Notes: generated by a model from the sequence alone, not told the origin. A DNA stretch of 60,000 nt from Polytrichum commune (GCA_950295325.1 OX485809.1:7752001-7812000); one strand, 5' to 3'. Counted from the stretch's first letter, positions 1 through 13,480 are shown. Numbers and translations are program-made.

Positions 1-334
1 GAAATTTCCCAAGGACTTTGAAATTATTTCTTAGCTCAATCATATAATACGCTCGCCTGTGATCGGCGAAGTCGAAGGTTGTGGACCGAGGTGGATGTGG
101 TATCTCCGCCTCCATGCAACTGCATGCAACAACTCCCTGAACCTCGTGATAACAAATTATCCTGGGATTATAAGACCTCAAAACCCGCTCGTGTGATACA
201 GGAAAATCAAAGGTTTATTTGTGTTGCCGACACTGAGAAAAACATTTTTTCTTGCTGCTGATCACTCTTCCGGTGCCCGCTGCTGCAGCTACTGTTGTAA
301 CACTTTTCCTGTTCACGTGCACATCGCCACACAA

Positions 335-900
335 ATATCAGGTCAAAGAAATTTCGTGGTTAAGCTCCTTCCTCAACATTTGAGCATGGATCCTGAACAA
401 CAAGCTACTACGGTTAACCCTATGCTTCCACTCACTCGAAGAACTCTGGACCATTTCAACTTGTCAACACTGGAACTTGCTTAGAAAAATGCACACATGA
501 ATCAACTAAAATGGTCACAATATCGGGTCAAAGAATTTCGTGGCTAAGTTCCTTCCTCATTTGAGCATGGATCCCGAACAACAGTTAGAAAGGGTAAATC
601 CTATGCTTGCACTCATTCGAAGAAACCTTGACCAGTTCAACTCGTCGTCATTGCAACTACGACTTGTCCATTGCCAGTCCGGCCTTTAAAATGTATAAAT
701 GAATTACGCAAAATGGTCACGAGATCAGTTAAGGTTAAGTTCCTTGCTCATTTGAGCATGGATCCGACACACCAAATACTACAGTAAGCCCTATGCTTGC
801 ACTCACTCGAAGAAATCTTGACCATATCAACCGGTCATTGCAACTCCGGCTTTACAAAATATACAAATGAATCAACCAAAATGGAAATCAAAATGAATGC
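335..900. repeat. tandem repeat, about 185 bp, three copies
   Basis: Three successive diverged copies share the landmarks 'TTGAGCATGGATCC', 'CCTATGCTT(G/C)CACTCA(C/T)TCGAAGAA' and 'AAATGAATNA' in the same order. The 'TGAGCATGG' landmark falls at 381, 562 and 753, so the spacing is about 181 and 191 bp. Short ORFs across it differ between copies and carry stops, so I do not call a gene. Confidence 0.8.
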
Positions 901-3900
901 CAAATGGTTACCAAAATGGCAACCAGATTTATTATCTAAACAGTTTCTGGCCAAGAGTCGCAATGGATGTGTTGCCCAGGACACCTCTAAGTCAAGAGTG
1001 GAGTCTAAGTAGAGACTAAAGGCCGCACACAACATTAATCTGTACAAGAAATTCAAGAGAAATTGGAGCACGAGAAAAAAATAAGTTCCCAAGTTAAAAG
1101 CCAGGGGATTATCACAAACAAGCTTCAATCGACACTAAGTTAAGCAGACAGGAGAGGAGAGGTTGGAGTTGTTTTAAGACTCACGGTGCAAGGTTCGCCG
1201 TGCACAGAATGAGGATAGACGTGCACTCTTTTATGCAGAATCTACAGCCATGAGGGGAGATGAGGCGGTCATGGCGGTGGGATGTGGAAGGAGGAAGGGC
1301 GGTGGCCACATAGCTGATAGGTATGATCCTAACCGAACCAAAAAGTAGAGAGCGAATGAACAATGTCGGTTCACTCTACAGCCACTCAGAGACTCGATCG
1401 GTCCACTACTTGAAGCGGCTAAAGGATCGGAGGCTGTCCTCAAATCACAACATCATCATCATCGAGTTAAAGCTCTCTGCAACTACTTCCATGTAACTTG
1501 TGTACTGCTCTTCTAGTCTCCGCCGCCGCTAAGTTATGTCATGTGAGGTGATCGAGAGGGATGTCTACGCTTTGGACGTGTTTATTAGGTGACCGGGGTT
1601 CTTCTCCTTGACTGTACCAAGCGAAGATGAGAGAATGTTCAAGCGGCTAAGGAGAAAACATTAAATGATTTCTTTTACGTAATGGTCACTTTCGCCAGCT
1701 GGCGGACGTCAGATATTTAGGCATGGTGATGCCATCGAAGGCCATCGGAAGTAGTTCGGTGTGGCTTTGCGCTCCCTCTCTGCGAGTACAAGTGCACTTC
1801 TATATGTATTTCTGTTTGTTGATCTGTTCTATTGCAAGATAGTCATCATCTGCCATCTTATGAAAAAGCAGTTCCTTAATTGTTGATGATCATCAATACA
1901 CTCTACACTTGACAAAAGCTGCTCCGAATGTTGCTAGTGATGCAACAATCCTGGCCAGTTGCAAGTGAGGCTAATTCATTCCTGAAGCTTCAACCAAGGT
2001 CGACATTCCAACTTCGATTCTTTAGGACCACCATAACCACCTTCAGCTTCTGATGCAATTCTCGCAAGCATGCAGCTACACATTAAAGCTTGCCACACAT
2101 GCTTGACCATAAGGTTTTGCGTGTATTTCCGGTTCACTCACCTACTCCACATCAATCTTCTTCATTGTGGAGGAGTAGTATCTCTGATGATCAAACCCTG
2201 CAGCCACCTATAAATTCCCAAACACGGCATATATGCAAAAATATATAAATGTCTATATAAATATATGTGAATATCCAAGTCGACAGGAGCATAAGATATC
2301 TGAATATCCAAGTCGACAGTAGCATTCTTGCTGACTGATGATCGGCCGGCCGCCACGAATCCTCGCATGGTTGTTAGATCATTTGACTGCGTCATTGTTG
2401 ATCGAGGTAACAAATTTGTAAACTGAATCGTGCAGGCACAGGCGGGGGTGTAATCTGCATGGAACATGCAACATTGAGTGAGTTGAGTGAGAACTTAATT
2501 ATAAAGTGCTCAACAGACACAGGATACCGAACTGCAAATCTTATTGTAATGGCCCGCCATGGATGGCCCCAGCAGCTCCCCTGCCCGTCAGGCCAGCATG
2601 GGATCACATTACTTGCCGGGACTTGACACTCAAGTTAGTTTTCTCTTCGTGCGAAGTGGCATATATTTCAGCCATGCACCAAAGTTCTTCCTTCGCAGGC
2701 TGGCTACAGAGGGGAATGCGAGGAATGAGAACACATGCATCGAAGCTTAATAAGATCTGTCAGTGACTCCACATGCCCTTGCCGGTTTCCTGCTGCCCAG
2801 ATCTTTCTAGAAGTTCTCCCACGTGCATGCCTCTCTATTAGTAAGTTGGCTTACTAGTGATAGGTAATGCCTAAGGAAAGGGCAGGGATGGGAGGGGGGG
2901 TTAGGGTGTTTGTGTTCCCCATAATGCACTCCCCTAAATGTAAGGCCCAAGGATGGATTTCTACAGCTCTAATAGGTTGGAGAAACACAATACATTATGC
3001 AAAGTAAGGATATCTTAGATTATAAAGGGAAATTTGGCTTGGGTCTTTATGTACGTCTTAAGGGTAAATTTACAACATGGTCAAGATCCTCCAAATTGAG
3101 CAATCCTATTGGTTAAGAGCATAGATTTGGACCCAAGGAGTCTACACAAGGGTTTGGGGCTACGGCATTTTAGATGAAGTGACGCTACTGCGGCACCGCT
3201 GTCCTGCCAAATTTCAGAGGTCTCGATTCAAGAAAACAGTTCTCCTACTTTGTGAAATCAATCTTCAAGCTTGGGTCCAATCTTGAGTCTAAAGTTGAGG
3301 TTCTAAAGGGGTGTCTTGGACCGTTTTTGGGCACTGAGTTTCTTGGACGCATGTCATGATGTAAATCCCTCCATATGTTAGCTAATTCTCTTAATTGGGT
3401 GGTGCGGGCATAGTATAACCATTTGAGTGGTCACTTACAATTTGAGTAGGTTATCAGTCAAGAGAATTAGTGAACACACAAGGTAGCTAACCTTTATGAG
3501 AGCTAATTAAAACTTGCACCACCTAGTTAAAATTAAGGTTTAAATAGAAGTTATCATACTAGAAGTTAGCTAGTTTTTTGGACATTGCTTTTGTGAAGAA
3601 ATCTAAACTCATCCTTAACCCTAATGCTAATAACTTTCTACCCAATTTATTTCTTGAATGCCAACGTCTTATTCCCCATCTATTCTCTGTTTCGTTACAA
3701 GGCGGAAATTAATGCAACTTCGCACTTTAAGCGTATCTAAGTGATGGTAATTACATATGTATCTAGGTGAAACATTTTTCAGAATTGCCTTCAGAATTTC
3801 AGAAAATACCATCTTAATTTTCACATGTATATTATTATTATTATTATTATACACTACACATGCAATCCACTTTCACTTTCTAATGAGACGATTATTGGAT

Positions 3901-4060
3901 TTTTTTTCTTCTAGAGGATGTATCGCATTGATTGCATAAGACAAACAAAGACAAAAAGCATAATAACTTAGCCACAATTGAGAGAGAAAAACTCAAAGGA
4001 GCTGACAAGCACTCCAAGAACCTCCAACATATAGAAACCTAGAACCCAAATGCAAGCCCT
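901..4060. other. no gene seen; repeat-derived spacer
   Basis: No ORF here has a recognisable domain or support from a neighbouring exon. A short local duplication ('ATATCCAAGTCGACAG' at about 2,271 and 2,309) and an (ATT)n run near 3,830-3,850 are visible. The rest is AT-rich unique-looking sequence. Confidence 0.5.
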
Positions 4061-4073
4061 AATAAGAATGGAT

Positions 4074-5102
4074 GGGTCCATTCACAATTGGGGTACTACT
4101 TTTGGGACAAAGGAACCAATTGAATCTCAACGTACATTATGATTTACTATTATTTAATTATTTAATTATATATAGATAAGTAGACATGTCATAGGATTTA
4201 AGAAGAAAGATATTATTTATTATTAAATGATATCCAATAATAAATAAATCCTTTATGAAACAAGTGGATAGGTCATAGGACTTGTTCGGGCCACATCAAT
4301 AGCACTTTCATTATTGAAGTGTACATTGGAGGTGAATTGTTTTATGTTTTCCATCCTAGTACCTTGGTGTAAGTGTCATGTGTCCATACATATATTTTAT
4401 TATGTCCAATTCTATCTCTGAACATTCATTTTTTCATGCAGCCATGTTATTGTATAATGTGGCCCATGTTTGGCTGGGGATTCGTGGCACTCAAGTAAAA
4501 TCATCCATCCAAGATATCGTGGATGAAGTGGCTCCAATAAAAAAAGCCCCCCTATGGGGTTGAGGGCCAATTCATTCGAATGTGACGTCACTAGGCTAAT
4601 TCGGGGCCTTTGACTCTATTTCCGGAATCAAATTGCCCAAAAATAGCCATTTAGATGATTCTTGTGTTTTTTTCATCCGCACGGATGATTTTACTTGAGT
4701 GCCACGAATCCCCGGCCCCCATGTTTGGTTTCATACAGAAAGCTATACAATTGGTATACAATACATCTTTAGTACTATTGGTACATAATTAAATGATAAG
4801 TGTGAGGAAGAAAATTGGGATCTTTTCAATTAGTTTTTGTTGTCCTCTTTATTCCTTAATCCTAAGGTCAACAATTATGACAACAACCATAAATAACAAT
4901 TAAGGAATTAAAATGGTATCTTAGATAACCCTAATCCTTATAAATTAACTTTGTTATTGCATTGATTATGGAAAATTAAATGTAGGTATGATCCAAAATA
5001 TGTTCCACAATACAAATCTAAACACACCAACTATGTAAAGTTATCTACTTTAGTCCGTTTTTGGTGGACACTCATTCTTGGCACCTTAATTGTGAATGGC
5101 CC
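4074..5102. mobile_element. inverted-repeat DNA element (family C), copy 1
   Basis: The left end reads GGGTCCATTCACAATT and the right end AATTGTGAATGGCCC, an inverted repeat with one single-base indel. TGGAT stands immediately outside both ends (4,069-4,073 and 5,103-5,107), a possible 5-bp target duplication. A second copy lies at about 55,971-56,790. Alignment of the two shows that 4,472-4,717 is a later insertion, leaving a core of about 775 bp. No transposase is recognisable; short stop-ridden frames suggest a non-autonomous or decayed element. I cannot name the superfamily: a 5-bp duplication is not typical of hAT or CACTA. Confidence 0.6.
4472..4717. mobile_element. Mutator-like MITE nested in element C
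   Basis: This 246-bp element has inverted repeats of about 35 bp (4,472-4,506 and 4,683-4,717). They begin GGCTGGGGATTCGTGGC on the left and GGCCGGGGATTCGTGGC on the right read inward, and I see only one mismatch. It is flanked by a perfect 9-bp direct repeat CCCATGTTT (4,463-4,471 and 4,718-4,726), the length made by Mutator-like transposases. The related copy of element C near 56,390 has one GCCATGTTT at the same place and no insert, so it serves as an empty site. The element is too short to encode a protein. Confidence 0.88.
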
Positions 5103-5107
5103 TGGAT

Positions 5108-6150
5108 AAGGTAGTCGATGGGGACTATAACCAATATTGCAAGAAAATTGTGAATTGATTGAAACTAGAACATCTATTGTCATTTTTCTCTAAACCTTAA
5201 GGTCCCCTTTTGTACATCTACCTGTACTTCAAAATTCTTAATGTAGTGTGTACATTCAAATGTTTTGAATATACACACTACATAAAATAATACCTCTTCC
5301 TAAGTTATATTATGTAGGCAAATGCCTCAAATAATACCCCCATCTACACTCACATTAGTTTGTGCGTGTTGATTTCATAGCAGAAGAGGGTAATTGCACA
5401 ACAAACAAGGTACTCAATAACCTAAAGCATAAGAGCCAGGTCCAATACCAAGATAGCAGCCACCATAGCCAAAGGAAGGAAACAAAAAGGAAGTCACCAA
5501 AACCAAAGGGACAACTGACTTGCGGGAGCCAAAGGAGTTGACAATGAATGCGAAGCCTCTGAGGTGGAAGGACCAACTAGGAACTCACATGACGGGACTA
5601 AGAACGCGTGGAGAACCGATTGCAGAATTGAAAGTTGCCATGGAATTAGAAGATAGACATGCGGTAATAGGGTGTATAACCCACGGCAATAGGGTAGACA
5701 ATGCCATTAATGTGAAAATCTTAAATGTACAAGAAATACTATGAGTATCAATGCCATCATTTTGAAGAGCAAATTATGAGGATAGTTTACGCCATGATAA
5801 TAGAGGATGAAGAATATAGGACTAGTGATTAATTTACAACTTGGGAATTTTTGCCAACTCAATTTTTTTTTATTAAGTCACCTCAATTATGTCCTGAAGA
5901 TTGGATTAATTATCAAAGAATGTTTCACCTAGATACATATGTAACCACCACTTAGATATGGTTAAAACCTAGAATATGAACATATGAGGATGTTTGGTGG
6001 TTATGACTGTTGGAGAAGGCTCTCATTTACAAATGTCGTACATAAGCTAATATCTAGGCAAAAGAAGATAGTGACCACATAAAGTTTAGATTTGAGAGTA
6101 GAATGAAAGATTATGTATAGAATCATGTTTTTGGTAGAAACACCTCTTTC
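5108..6150. other. no gene seen
   Basis: AT-rich sequence. The 74-residue frame at 5,520-5,744 has no motif and no supporting splice context, so I leave it out. A (TTAG)n microsatellite lies just downstream, at about 6,270-6,301. Confidence 0.45.
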
Positions 6151-6159
6151 TATAGCAAT

Positions 6160-6268
6160 GAACTTATCTTAAGATTGAGTGTCAACATCACTTGAACTCA
6201 CTTTGTATCTCACCTCTTTCAAGGCATCATTTTCAATATACATACAATTTCTTTATACTCAAGAAGTA

Positions 6269-6303
<35 letters not shown>

Positions 6304-6610
6304 TTTTTCAATAATTTTAATTTTTGATCATTTGTAAGTTGTTTGATGTTGTGAAACTTGAATAATATGTCAATAGAGAGGAGAGTAGCCTCTTTTGAGC
6401 AAACACTCAAAAGAGTAGTGAACTGGTGAGATCCAAATGCTCAAGGTTTTGGAGAATTAATGGAACTGTGAGAAACAAGGTGATATTGAATCAAACCTCA
6501 ACTCACATTGATGACTTGAGAGATTAAAATCAAGCTTTTATTTAATTTTAAAATTTTAAAAGAAACACTTATGATTGAACTTCTCAAAAGGGAGTGTTGA
6601 AAATTGATTG
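6160..6610. repeat. dispersed repeat D, copy 1
   Basis: This is a diverged counterpart of 59,140-59,540. Shared landmarks in order are 'TTATCTTAA', 'TTGAGTGTCAA', 'ATCACTTGAA', 'CTCTTTTGAG', 'AACTCAAAAGA' or 'CACTCAAAAGA', 'TTGGAGAAT(C/T)AATGGAA', and a 3' part near 'CTTCTCAAAA'. It may be the terminal repeat of an LTR element, but no coding remnant lies next to it. Confidence 0.5.
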
Positions 6611-8140
6611 TTATGAAATTATAGCTGGTACTTTATGAAAGTAACGACATAATCATATTTTATTATTACATTATAAATGAGATGTTTATATTTGATTAAG
6701 TATAAGAAATATTGTATTCACAATTATATCAATGATGTTTAACTTGTCACATGCGTTCTTAATACACTTATATGAATCATAATTATATCTCAAGTAATAA
6801 CACTTGAGCTAAAAGAAGAAAGACTCAAGAACATGCAATTTCTACTTTAGACATTAACATATAATGTTCAATAGTACTATAATTTATAAAGAAAGTGATT
6901 GGGTAATAAGCAAGCTAACATATTCTTATAATAACATCATAAATTGATTATATAAATTAACACAAATATCTATATGAATGATTTGATGTTTATGTTCTTA
7001 CGGAAATCATAAAGTGATCTAAAGGTTTGACTTTCTTTAGGATACTTCATTAAGATCTCGGAGAGTTCTATTGTCATCAACCATTGATAATAATGATTAA
7101 AGTAACTTAGCTAAATATGATATGGACGGAACTTTAGGATATTTATACACCTCCAAGAGTTCATTATCTCTAATTGTTCTCATGATTAATGAGCGTTACA
7201 TCGAGAGTGTAGATGATTGAGATTGAGATCTCTTAACTCCAAAGCAATCGTGTTCAAATCATAAGGAGAAATAGATGTTAACATTTTAACAAAAGTTTTC
7301 GACCGAGCACATTAATGAGGCACAATATTTCTCAAGCAATTATAAATTAACATGATATTCGATTATGAGTCTACCTAGCTTATTGCTAAGGAACAAATGA
7401 CAAAGTTCATCACATTCTAGGGATAGTCCCCTCAAGTGCTCAACCACTCACTGTAATGTAATGGATTTCAAAGTTTGCTAGCAACTCCTACATACAAAAT
7501 TGGGCAACAAACTTGATGTGATTGTCTAAAACTAAGAGCATCAAATAATAGGTTGTCAATCTAAGCTATGGAAATTATGTTCAAACGGATTGCACTTTAC
7601 CAAAGTTCTTTACAAATTGAGACTGGAAAATAACAAACAAAACCTCAAATTTAGAACCATATTCATTATAGACTTTACAATGAGATTGCCCATAGAGAGG
7701 GCTAAATATTCAAACCCCACATCGAAACTACAACATTTAAAATCACATTTTGCATTAGGGATGAAATTTCCACCATGGTGTTTCATCCTAAAGCTAAAAT
7801 CAGTTAGAATCAGAGCCTATAAGTGGTTGCCAACAATTGTTAGTCTAGTGGTGGCTGCCATAGAAGCCTGGCAATAAGGGAGGTTGCTTTGATGAGAGAA
7901 GAAGATCATTTCCAATATAAAAATCAAATTATTGCTTTGACAACTAGTGAGAATTAACGCGGGCTATAGGTTGAGTGCGAGAAATAGATTGTAGGATTAT
8001 AGCTATGGAATCATGTAACATGAGCATAGGTTATAAATGATGCTTTCGTAGGAAGATAATAAGCTAACTAAGATATAGCATGGTAGCACTTTCGAAACAT
8101 CAAATAGTTGCAATCAATATCAGAATGTTGGTTTTTGTGA
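6611..8140. other. no gene seen; AT-rich
   Basis: The sequence is AT-rich and stop-dense in all frames. The only longer frame (7,590-7,877, 95 codons) shows no domain, signal peptide or repeat, and nothing nearby supports it. Confidence 0.4.
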
Positions 8141-8156
8141 ATTGGATTTGATTATG

Positions 8157-8990
8157 TCAAGTAAAGGATAGGATACCAAGAGTGTGGTCGAGGTGGTAAT
8201 GCATGAGTGAAGTTGAGATTTTACTAAAGTGATTGTGATGATTGGCGTGTGAATGAATTTGCCACTCTCGTAATCCCCCTTGCATAGAAATCATAAACAC
8301 ATAATAAAAATGTTTGCAGTATACCCATTTCCCTTTATTTTCCACAACATGAGGGGACATTTTTGTGGAGTCCAGGCATGTGCGATGGGAAATTTCGCCA
8401 ATTGTGACATTGTATGCAATATCCTTCTCGGAGATCATGTTGATTATCACTCCAAAGTCTGGATATGGAATGGCGAAGCTCCAACCATACAGTAACCGTC
8501 CATGAGTTTCGGACTTTCCCATCTTTTTTTGTGATCTGCCATTGGTGTTGTTGGATTGCGATGCACGATCTTGCTTGAATACAAATGTAGGGTGGGCATC
8601 TGGGTTTGGTGGAATATGGAAATGCGACCAAAGGATGGGGAGAGTTGTGATTGTTGAAAGCCTACAACGAGGTGATTGTGCCTCTCTTTGCTACAATTGA
8701 AATCTAGTGTCCTCAAGTATCAACTCCTCCTCCTTTGATAAATTGGTACACGTCTTCACCAGCCAAATGTTGGACACTAATGGCCTATCCAACACATACC
8801 TCTTCTTACCGCCACTCACATAACGTCTAATGTTGTCATGGCCAAACAAAAAATCATACTCCACATTGTTGGTGGAGCGGGTGTGCCATGTTTGCCAATC
8901 TTGACTTTGGCATTGCACAAAGTTCATATAATGGCATGCATTGCCCAACATTGTTTGGTTGAGTTGGGTGGCAATCTTGCAATGTGCCAC
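8157..8990 (-). pseudogene. broken minus-strand coding remnant, unidentified
   Basis: Three overlapping minus-strand frames (8,691-8,990; 8,447-8,716; 8,157-8,631) read as pieces of one protein broken by frameshifts. The reading passes between frames through Trp-, His- and Cys-containing stretches such as KERHNHLVVGFQQSQ and MDGYCMVGASPFHIQTLE. Codon-like composition and frame hand-over suggest old coding DNA, most likely from a transposable element. I recognise no catalytic motif. It could also be chance. Confidence 0.25.
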
Positions 8991-9380
8991 TTAGAAACAA
9001 CACAATCAATCTCTAATACGGATGTTGTATGAGCCACACCATGCTTTGCACATCTCAACGAATCCTCTATGGTATTTAATCTCTATAGAATCACATGGTA
9101 CTTGGTCTCCACGTCATCCACTGTTTTCATGTTTTTGCAATCCTCGCTTATTTACTTGTCCTGACATTGCAAAGATGGTTTGATATGCTTCTACTCACCT
9201 TATCCAAGCTCGCAAACCAGTGGTAAAAACAAGTGCGTTCACGTGTGACCATGGGCAAACTTGGGTCATTGTCCCGTTGGGGTAGGCCGTACAAGAGTCC
9301 AACCACCCGGCCATTGTCTCAAAGATGATACAAAATACCAAAGGTGGACGCCGAGAGAATGTTGTTGGGAGGAAGATAAT

Positions 9381-9412
9381 TGGTGGCAATGGAGGCAATG
9401 GAGGCAATGGAG
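9381..9412. repeat. 9-bp microsatellite (GGAGGCAAT)n
   Basis: About three to four copies of GGAGGCAAT in tandem. They explain the repeated tripeptides seen in frames on both strands here, so those frames are not taken as genes. Confidence 0.8.
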
Positions 9413-9599
9413 GTGTAGAAGATACGAGGCACTAAGCAATTATGGCAAGAGGATTTGAAGATGTTGCCGCTCCTGCCACTCAAGTGAGTCTCCATATGAG
9501 AATGTGTGTGTGTGTCTAAAATTTTGTGTCCGGGCCATATGATTTGGAGGTTAGCGTTTGTGCCTTGTAAAGCAACATTAAGGAGGTCCAAAAATATGC

Positions 9600-12040
9600 C
9601 CAAAAAGAATATCTCATATATGAGAGACTATATTCGAGCATAATTGTGGACACCCAATAATTTTTTGAACTAGGTTTGAATGCACCTAAATTTAAAGCAT
9701 CATCGTCGTATGAGAACCCTACATTCTATACATGCAAGTTGCCAATCAAAATAGTGTATACAAAATAGTTAGCACTCAAGGTGGGGTTAATCTTTTTGTA
9801 GAAAAAATAAAAACCTAATATATGAGAGACCTTTTTGAGGGGATTTTTTTGGATTTTTTTCATCACAAACGGTTCAATTTCAATTCACTACGAGTTTTTT
9901 GAGAAATTGTGGATTAAGAAAGGGGGGAGTTCAAAGGATGGCTGCTTCCAAGCCCTACTACACCTAAATCTAGAGAGTATACGGTTCGTTTTGCACCGGA
10001 TTCTTCCAATTCCACCAAGTTTTTTCTTCGTGCCCTGCCTGGTCGAATTCGCTTTATATCGACCCAATATTGCAGAGTCTATGGTCGACTCCGCTCAAAG
10101 TGGGTCGAGAAAAGGCTCCTGTAGGTACCTACTCCCTTCTCAGAGAACCGTACGTGATACTCTCGCATCATACGGCTCCATCTCGAAATAGCTGATGAGT
10201 CAGAAAGAAGGACCAAGCCAAAAAAAAAAAAAAAAAAAAAATTGCAGAAAGGGCTTTACGCCTTTTTTGTTTGGAGAAGGGTATCTTGTATCCAAAATAC
10301 CCTTTAAAGGATTCATTTTGGTCCCCCTAAAATTTTATAGTGAACACGTTTGGCCCAATTTTTGTTTGTTGCAAGCTTTCTAGGAAATATGGATCAAGGG
10401 GGGATCAATTTGTATCTTGTATACAACAGACCCTATTGAAAATTTATTGTGATCCCCCAAAACTAATTTTTAAGTATGTTGTTCAACACAAAGGTCCAAT
10501 TTCCATATGTTGTGAGCTTTCTAGGAAACTGTGGATTTGGGGGGATCAAATTTTTGTGTGGAAAAGGGTCTTTTTGAGTGTTTATTTCGATCCCCCAAAA
10601 GCTTTTATTTATTTATTTTGTTAACACAAAATTTTCAATTTCCATTCATTACATGCGTTTTGAAAAATTAAGAATTTAAAAAGGGATCAATTTTTTGGGG
10701 AAAATGTATCTTTTATAGTGAACACATTTTTGGAGATTTATTTTGATCCCCCAACCTATTTTTTGGTGTTTTTTTAGAATTATGCCCAATTTCCATTTTG
10801 ATGACCCCTTAAGGTAATCCCTCTAAAACTAAAGCGAATGTCGTTGCCTACACTTTGTGACTTAGGCTTAAATGAGCAATCAGGGGGGATCAAACTATTT
10901 CTTGAGATAGTGATTTCAATATATCTTTTGATAGCTCCCTTAGTTTTTGTTTTGTTTTTTATTTTTTATTTTTTATTAAAAATATTGTTTTTTTATTAAA
11001 AAAATGTTGTTGCCTACACTCAAAGCTTAAATGAACAACCAAGAGGGATGAAAACATTTCATGACGTATGTATCTTGTACATGTGATATGAATTTCAAAT
11101 ATGTACCTTTGGTTTTTTAATTTGGTAAATGGCCTACAATCGAGCTGAAACGAGTAGCCATGGGGATCAAAACATTTTTTGAAGTATGTATATCATATAC
11201 AAGATAGTGATTTCATGATACCTTTTGATCCCCCCCCTTAGGTTTGTGTTTTGGTATATGGATGTTGTTGTCTGCACTTGGGTTGAAATAAGCAACCATG
11301 AGAGATCAATCAGATTCTTGACATATGTCTCTCGTATTATACGTAAAACTTTATTTTAAATAGTTTTTGATCCCCCCCCCCCTTTCTAGGTTTTTCAATG
11401 ATTCTAAATGGATGTTGTTGCATTCATTGATGCTAGAATGAGCATCTAGAAGGGGTTCAAGAAATTTCTTGACATATGTCTCTCGTGCATGTGAAATTGA
11501 TTTCCAAATAGCTTTTGATCCCCCTTTCTAGGTTATTTAATGGTTTTAAATGGATGTTGTTGCCTTCACTTATCCTAGAATGCGCAGCCGAAAGGGGTTC
11601 AAGAAATTTCTTGACATATGTATCTCATATATGAGCAGGAAACTTTTGATCCCCCCCCTGTAATTTTTTTTTGTCAAAAATAAATAAATTCTATGAGCAT
11701 GTTTGATCACATGCTTGAATTTCTCCCTTAATTTCTATGCTCCTTGGAGGTGGCTTAAAAGGTTCCCTTAAAAGGGCTTCATTATATGCAACAAAGTTTG
11801 TGCATCGAGAAATGAAGTGGCCATTTCCATTTTTGATCCTGCCCTTAAGATCAGGACTACTTACGGATTTTGAGTATGCTTGGAAGCTTTTTGTGAATGG
11901 GCCCAAGTGGCTAGCTTGCAATGTAAGTTGCATAAACGGGGCCCATAAATTTCCTTGAGAACATTCTCTCGTATACAAGAGACCTTTTCAAAGGAAAATA
12001 TTGGACCCCCAATATTGTTTTTTGGACTTGGTTTGATTTC
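9600..12040. repeat. degenerate tandem array with GATCCCCC blocks
   Basis: A family of roughly 130-165-bp units runs across about 2.4 kb. Recurring landmarks are GATCCCC(C)n (about 10,451, 10,582, 10,746, 11,227, 11,370, 11,517 and 11,649), GGGG(G)ATCAA, 'TTTCTTGACATATGT(A/C)TCTC', and 'GGATGTTGTTG' in the later units. C-runs vary from five to about twelve bases. The ends carry small palindromes such as ATCTCATATATGAGAGAC (near 9,608) and TCTCGTATACAAGAGAC (near 11,965). A 20-base poly(A) lies at about 10,219-10,239. No coding potential is visible. Confidence 0.65.
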
Positions 12041-13480
12041 CTTGAATTATGAAGTAAGCTCTAATTCCAACAAGGGGACTCATTCCACAGCATATCAAAA
12101 TGATTGCATGGTTGGGTTCTTTGACATTATGGACTTCATTATATATAGTCTTCTTATATAGATCCATATATTGTAGTTTTATTAAATGTGGTGCTAGGAT
12201 ATGCCAATCTAAGCAAGTATTGGTGACGATTGTGATGATTCATTAGATGATGGTCATGGGGATATGACGAAGCCACAAAGACAATATTTAATTAAGTGAT
12301 TGCGAGCTTGCATTTAAGGCCTCTTAGAGTGTTGTCCTTGAACTCGAGTTTTGTTCTTAGCTTTTGGATTGTCATGTGGGATGTTCTTGTTTGAGGAGGA
12401 GAAAAAAATTCAAGGCTATTAAGGAAATTCTAGAGGTTGAGGAAGTTCCAATCAAATTGCAAGTCTCACTGAAAAGGCTTTTTATCCCATGTATTTTTTT
12501 TCCTTCCAACAATTGTATTAATTAAAATAAGCACAATACTATGGAAATTGAAGAAATTTTGAATTTTCATTGTCATTCCTTCATGATGATGTGTTGATTT
12601 TTTTCTTCTCATTTCATAATGTTAAGATATTTGTGAAGATGTTTGCACCTAGTTGGCCATGTAGAACCTCACTACAATGAGAGATTGTTGGGGTGAGAAT
12701 GTCATGAAGTTGTGTTGTGATTTCAATACTTTAGTTAGTCATCATTTCTAATCTTGTCAATTATAATGCATTTGATTGGATTAATTCATTATTGAAAAAC
12801 TTATGTTAGTATTTCAAGAGACTTTTGCCCAAGCTAAAAGAGCTTCACAATTTTAGTAAACAACTAAACACTTTTATTTTTATTTTTCTTAAACATTGTA
12901 ATAAATAAAAGATTTGTCATGCATCATTATATTCATATAGTTACCATCTTCTACTTGCAATAACATATATCTCAAATTGACCACTTTTCAACTACAATTT
13001 TCATTCACTTACAAACATAATATTATCAATTGTCTTGCACACACCATAGAGTGATAATTGTAGTAGCCAACCTCCATTTCAAATCCTCGGGGAGGTGACT
13101 ATTAAAATTTTAGAAAACCATGAGAGAGAAAAAATAATGTCAATTTAATTTGTTAGGGGTAAAATTTAGAATTTTGTTAGATCAACTATGGCATTGAAAA
13201 TATGTCCCATGCATGATTATATGTAAAATAGGGTGGTGGATAATTCCTCCATTCTAGTAATCAGTAAAATAAAATAGGATCTTAGACATAGGATCCTCTT
13301 AAAATTGTGTAGTTGGATCAATAGAATAATTGTGGGTTTGATTACTTGGATGAAGAAGTGTGTAGTATTTGTCCAAATTTGAATCAAGCACATTAGTATG
13401 GAGAGAAATGTCGCAAACCTTCCTAGGTCCCTTAACTATTTTGACCATTTCTCAATTCTAGCAAGGGTCATGAGCACTAA
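12041..13480. other. no gene seen; AT-rich spacer
   Basis: Very AT-rich and stop-dense on both strands, with no repeat shared with the rest of the window that I could see. Confidence 0.45.
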
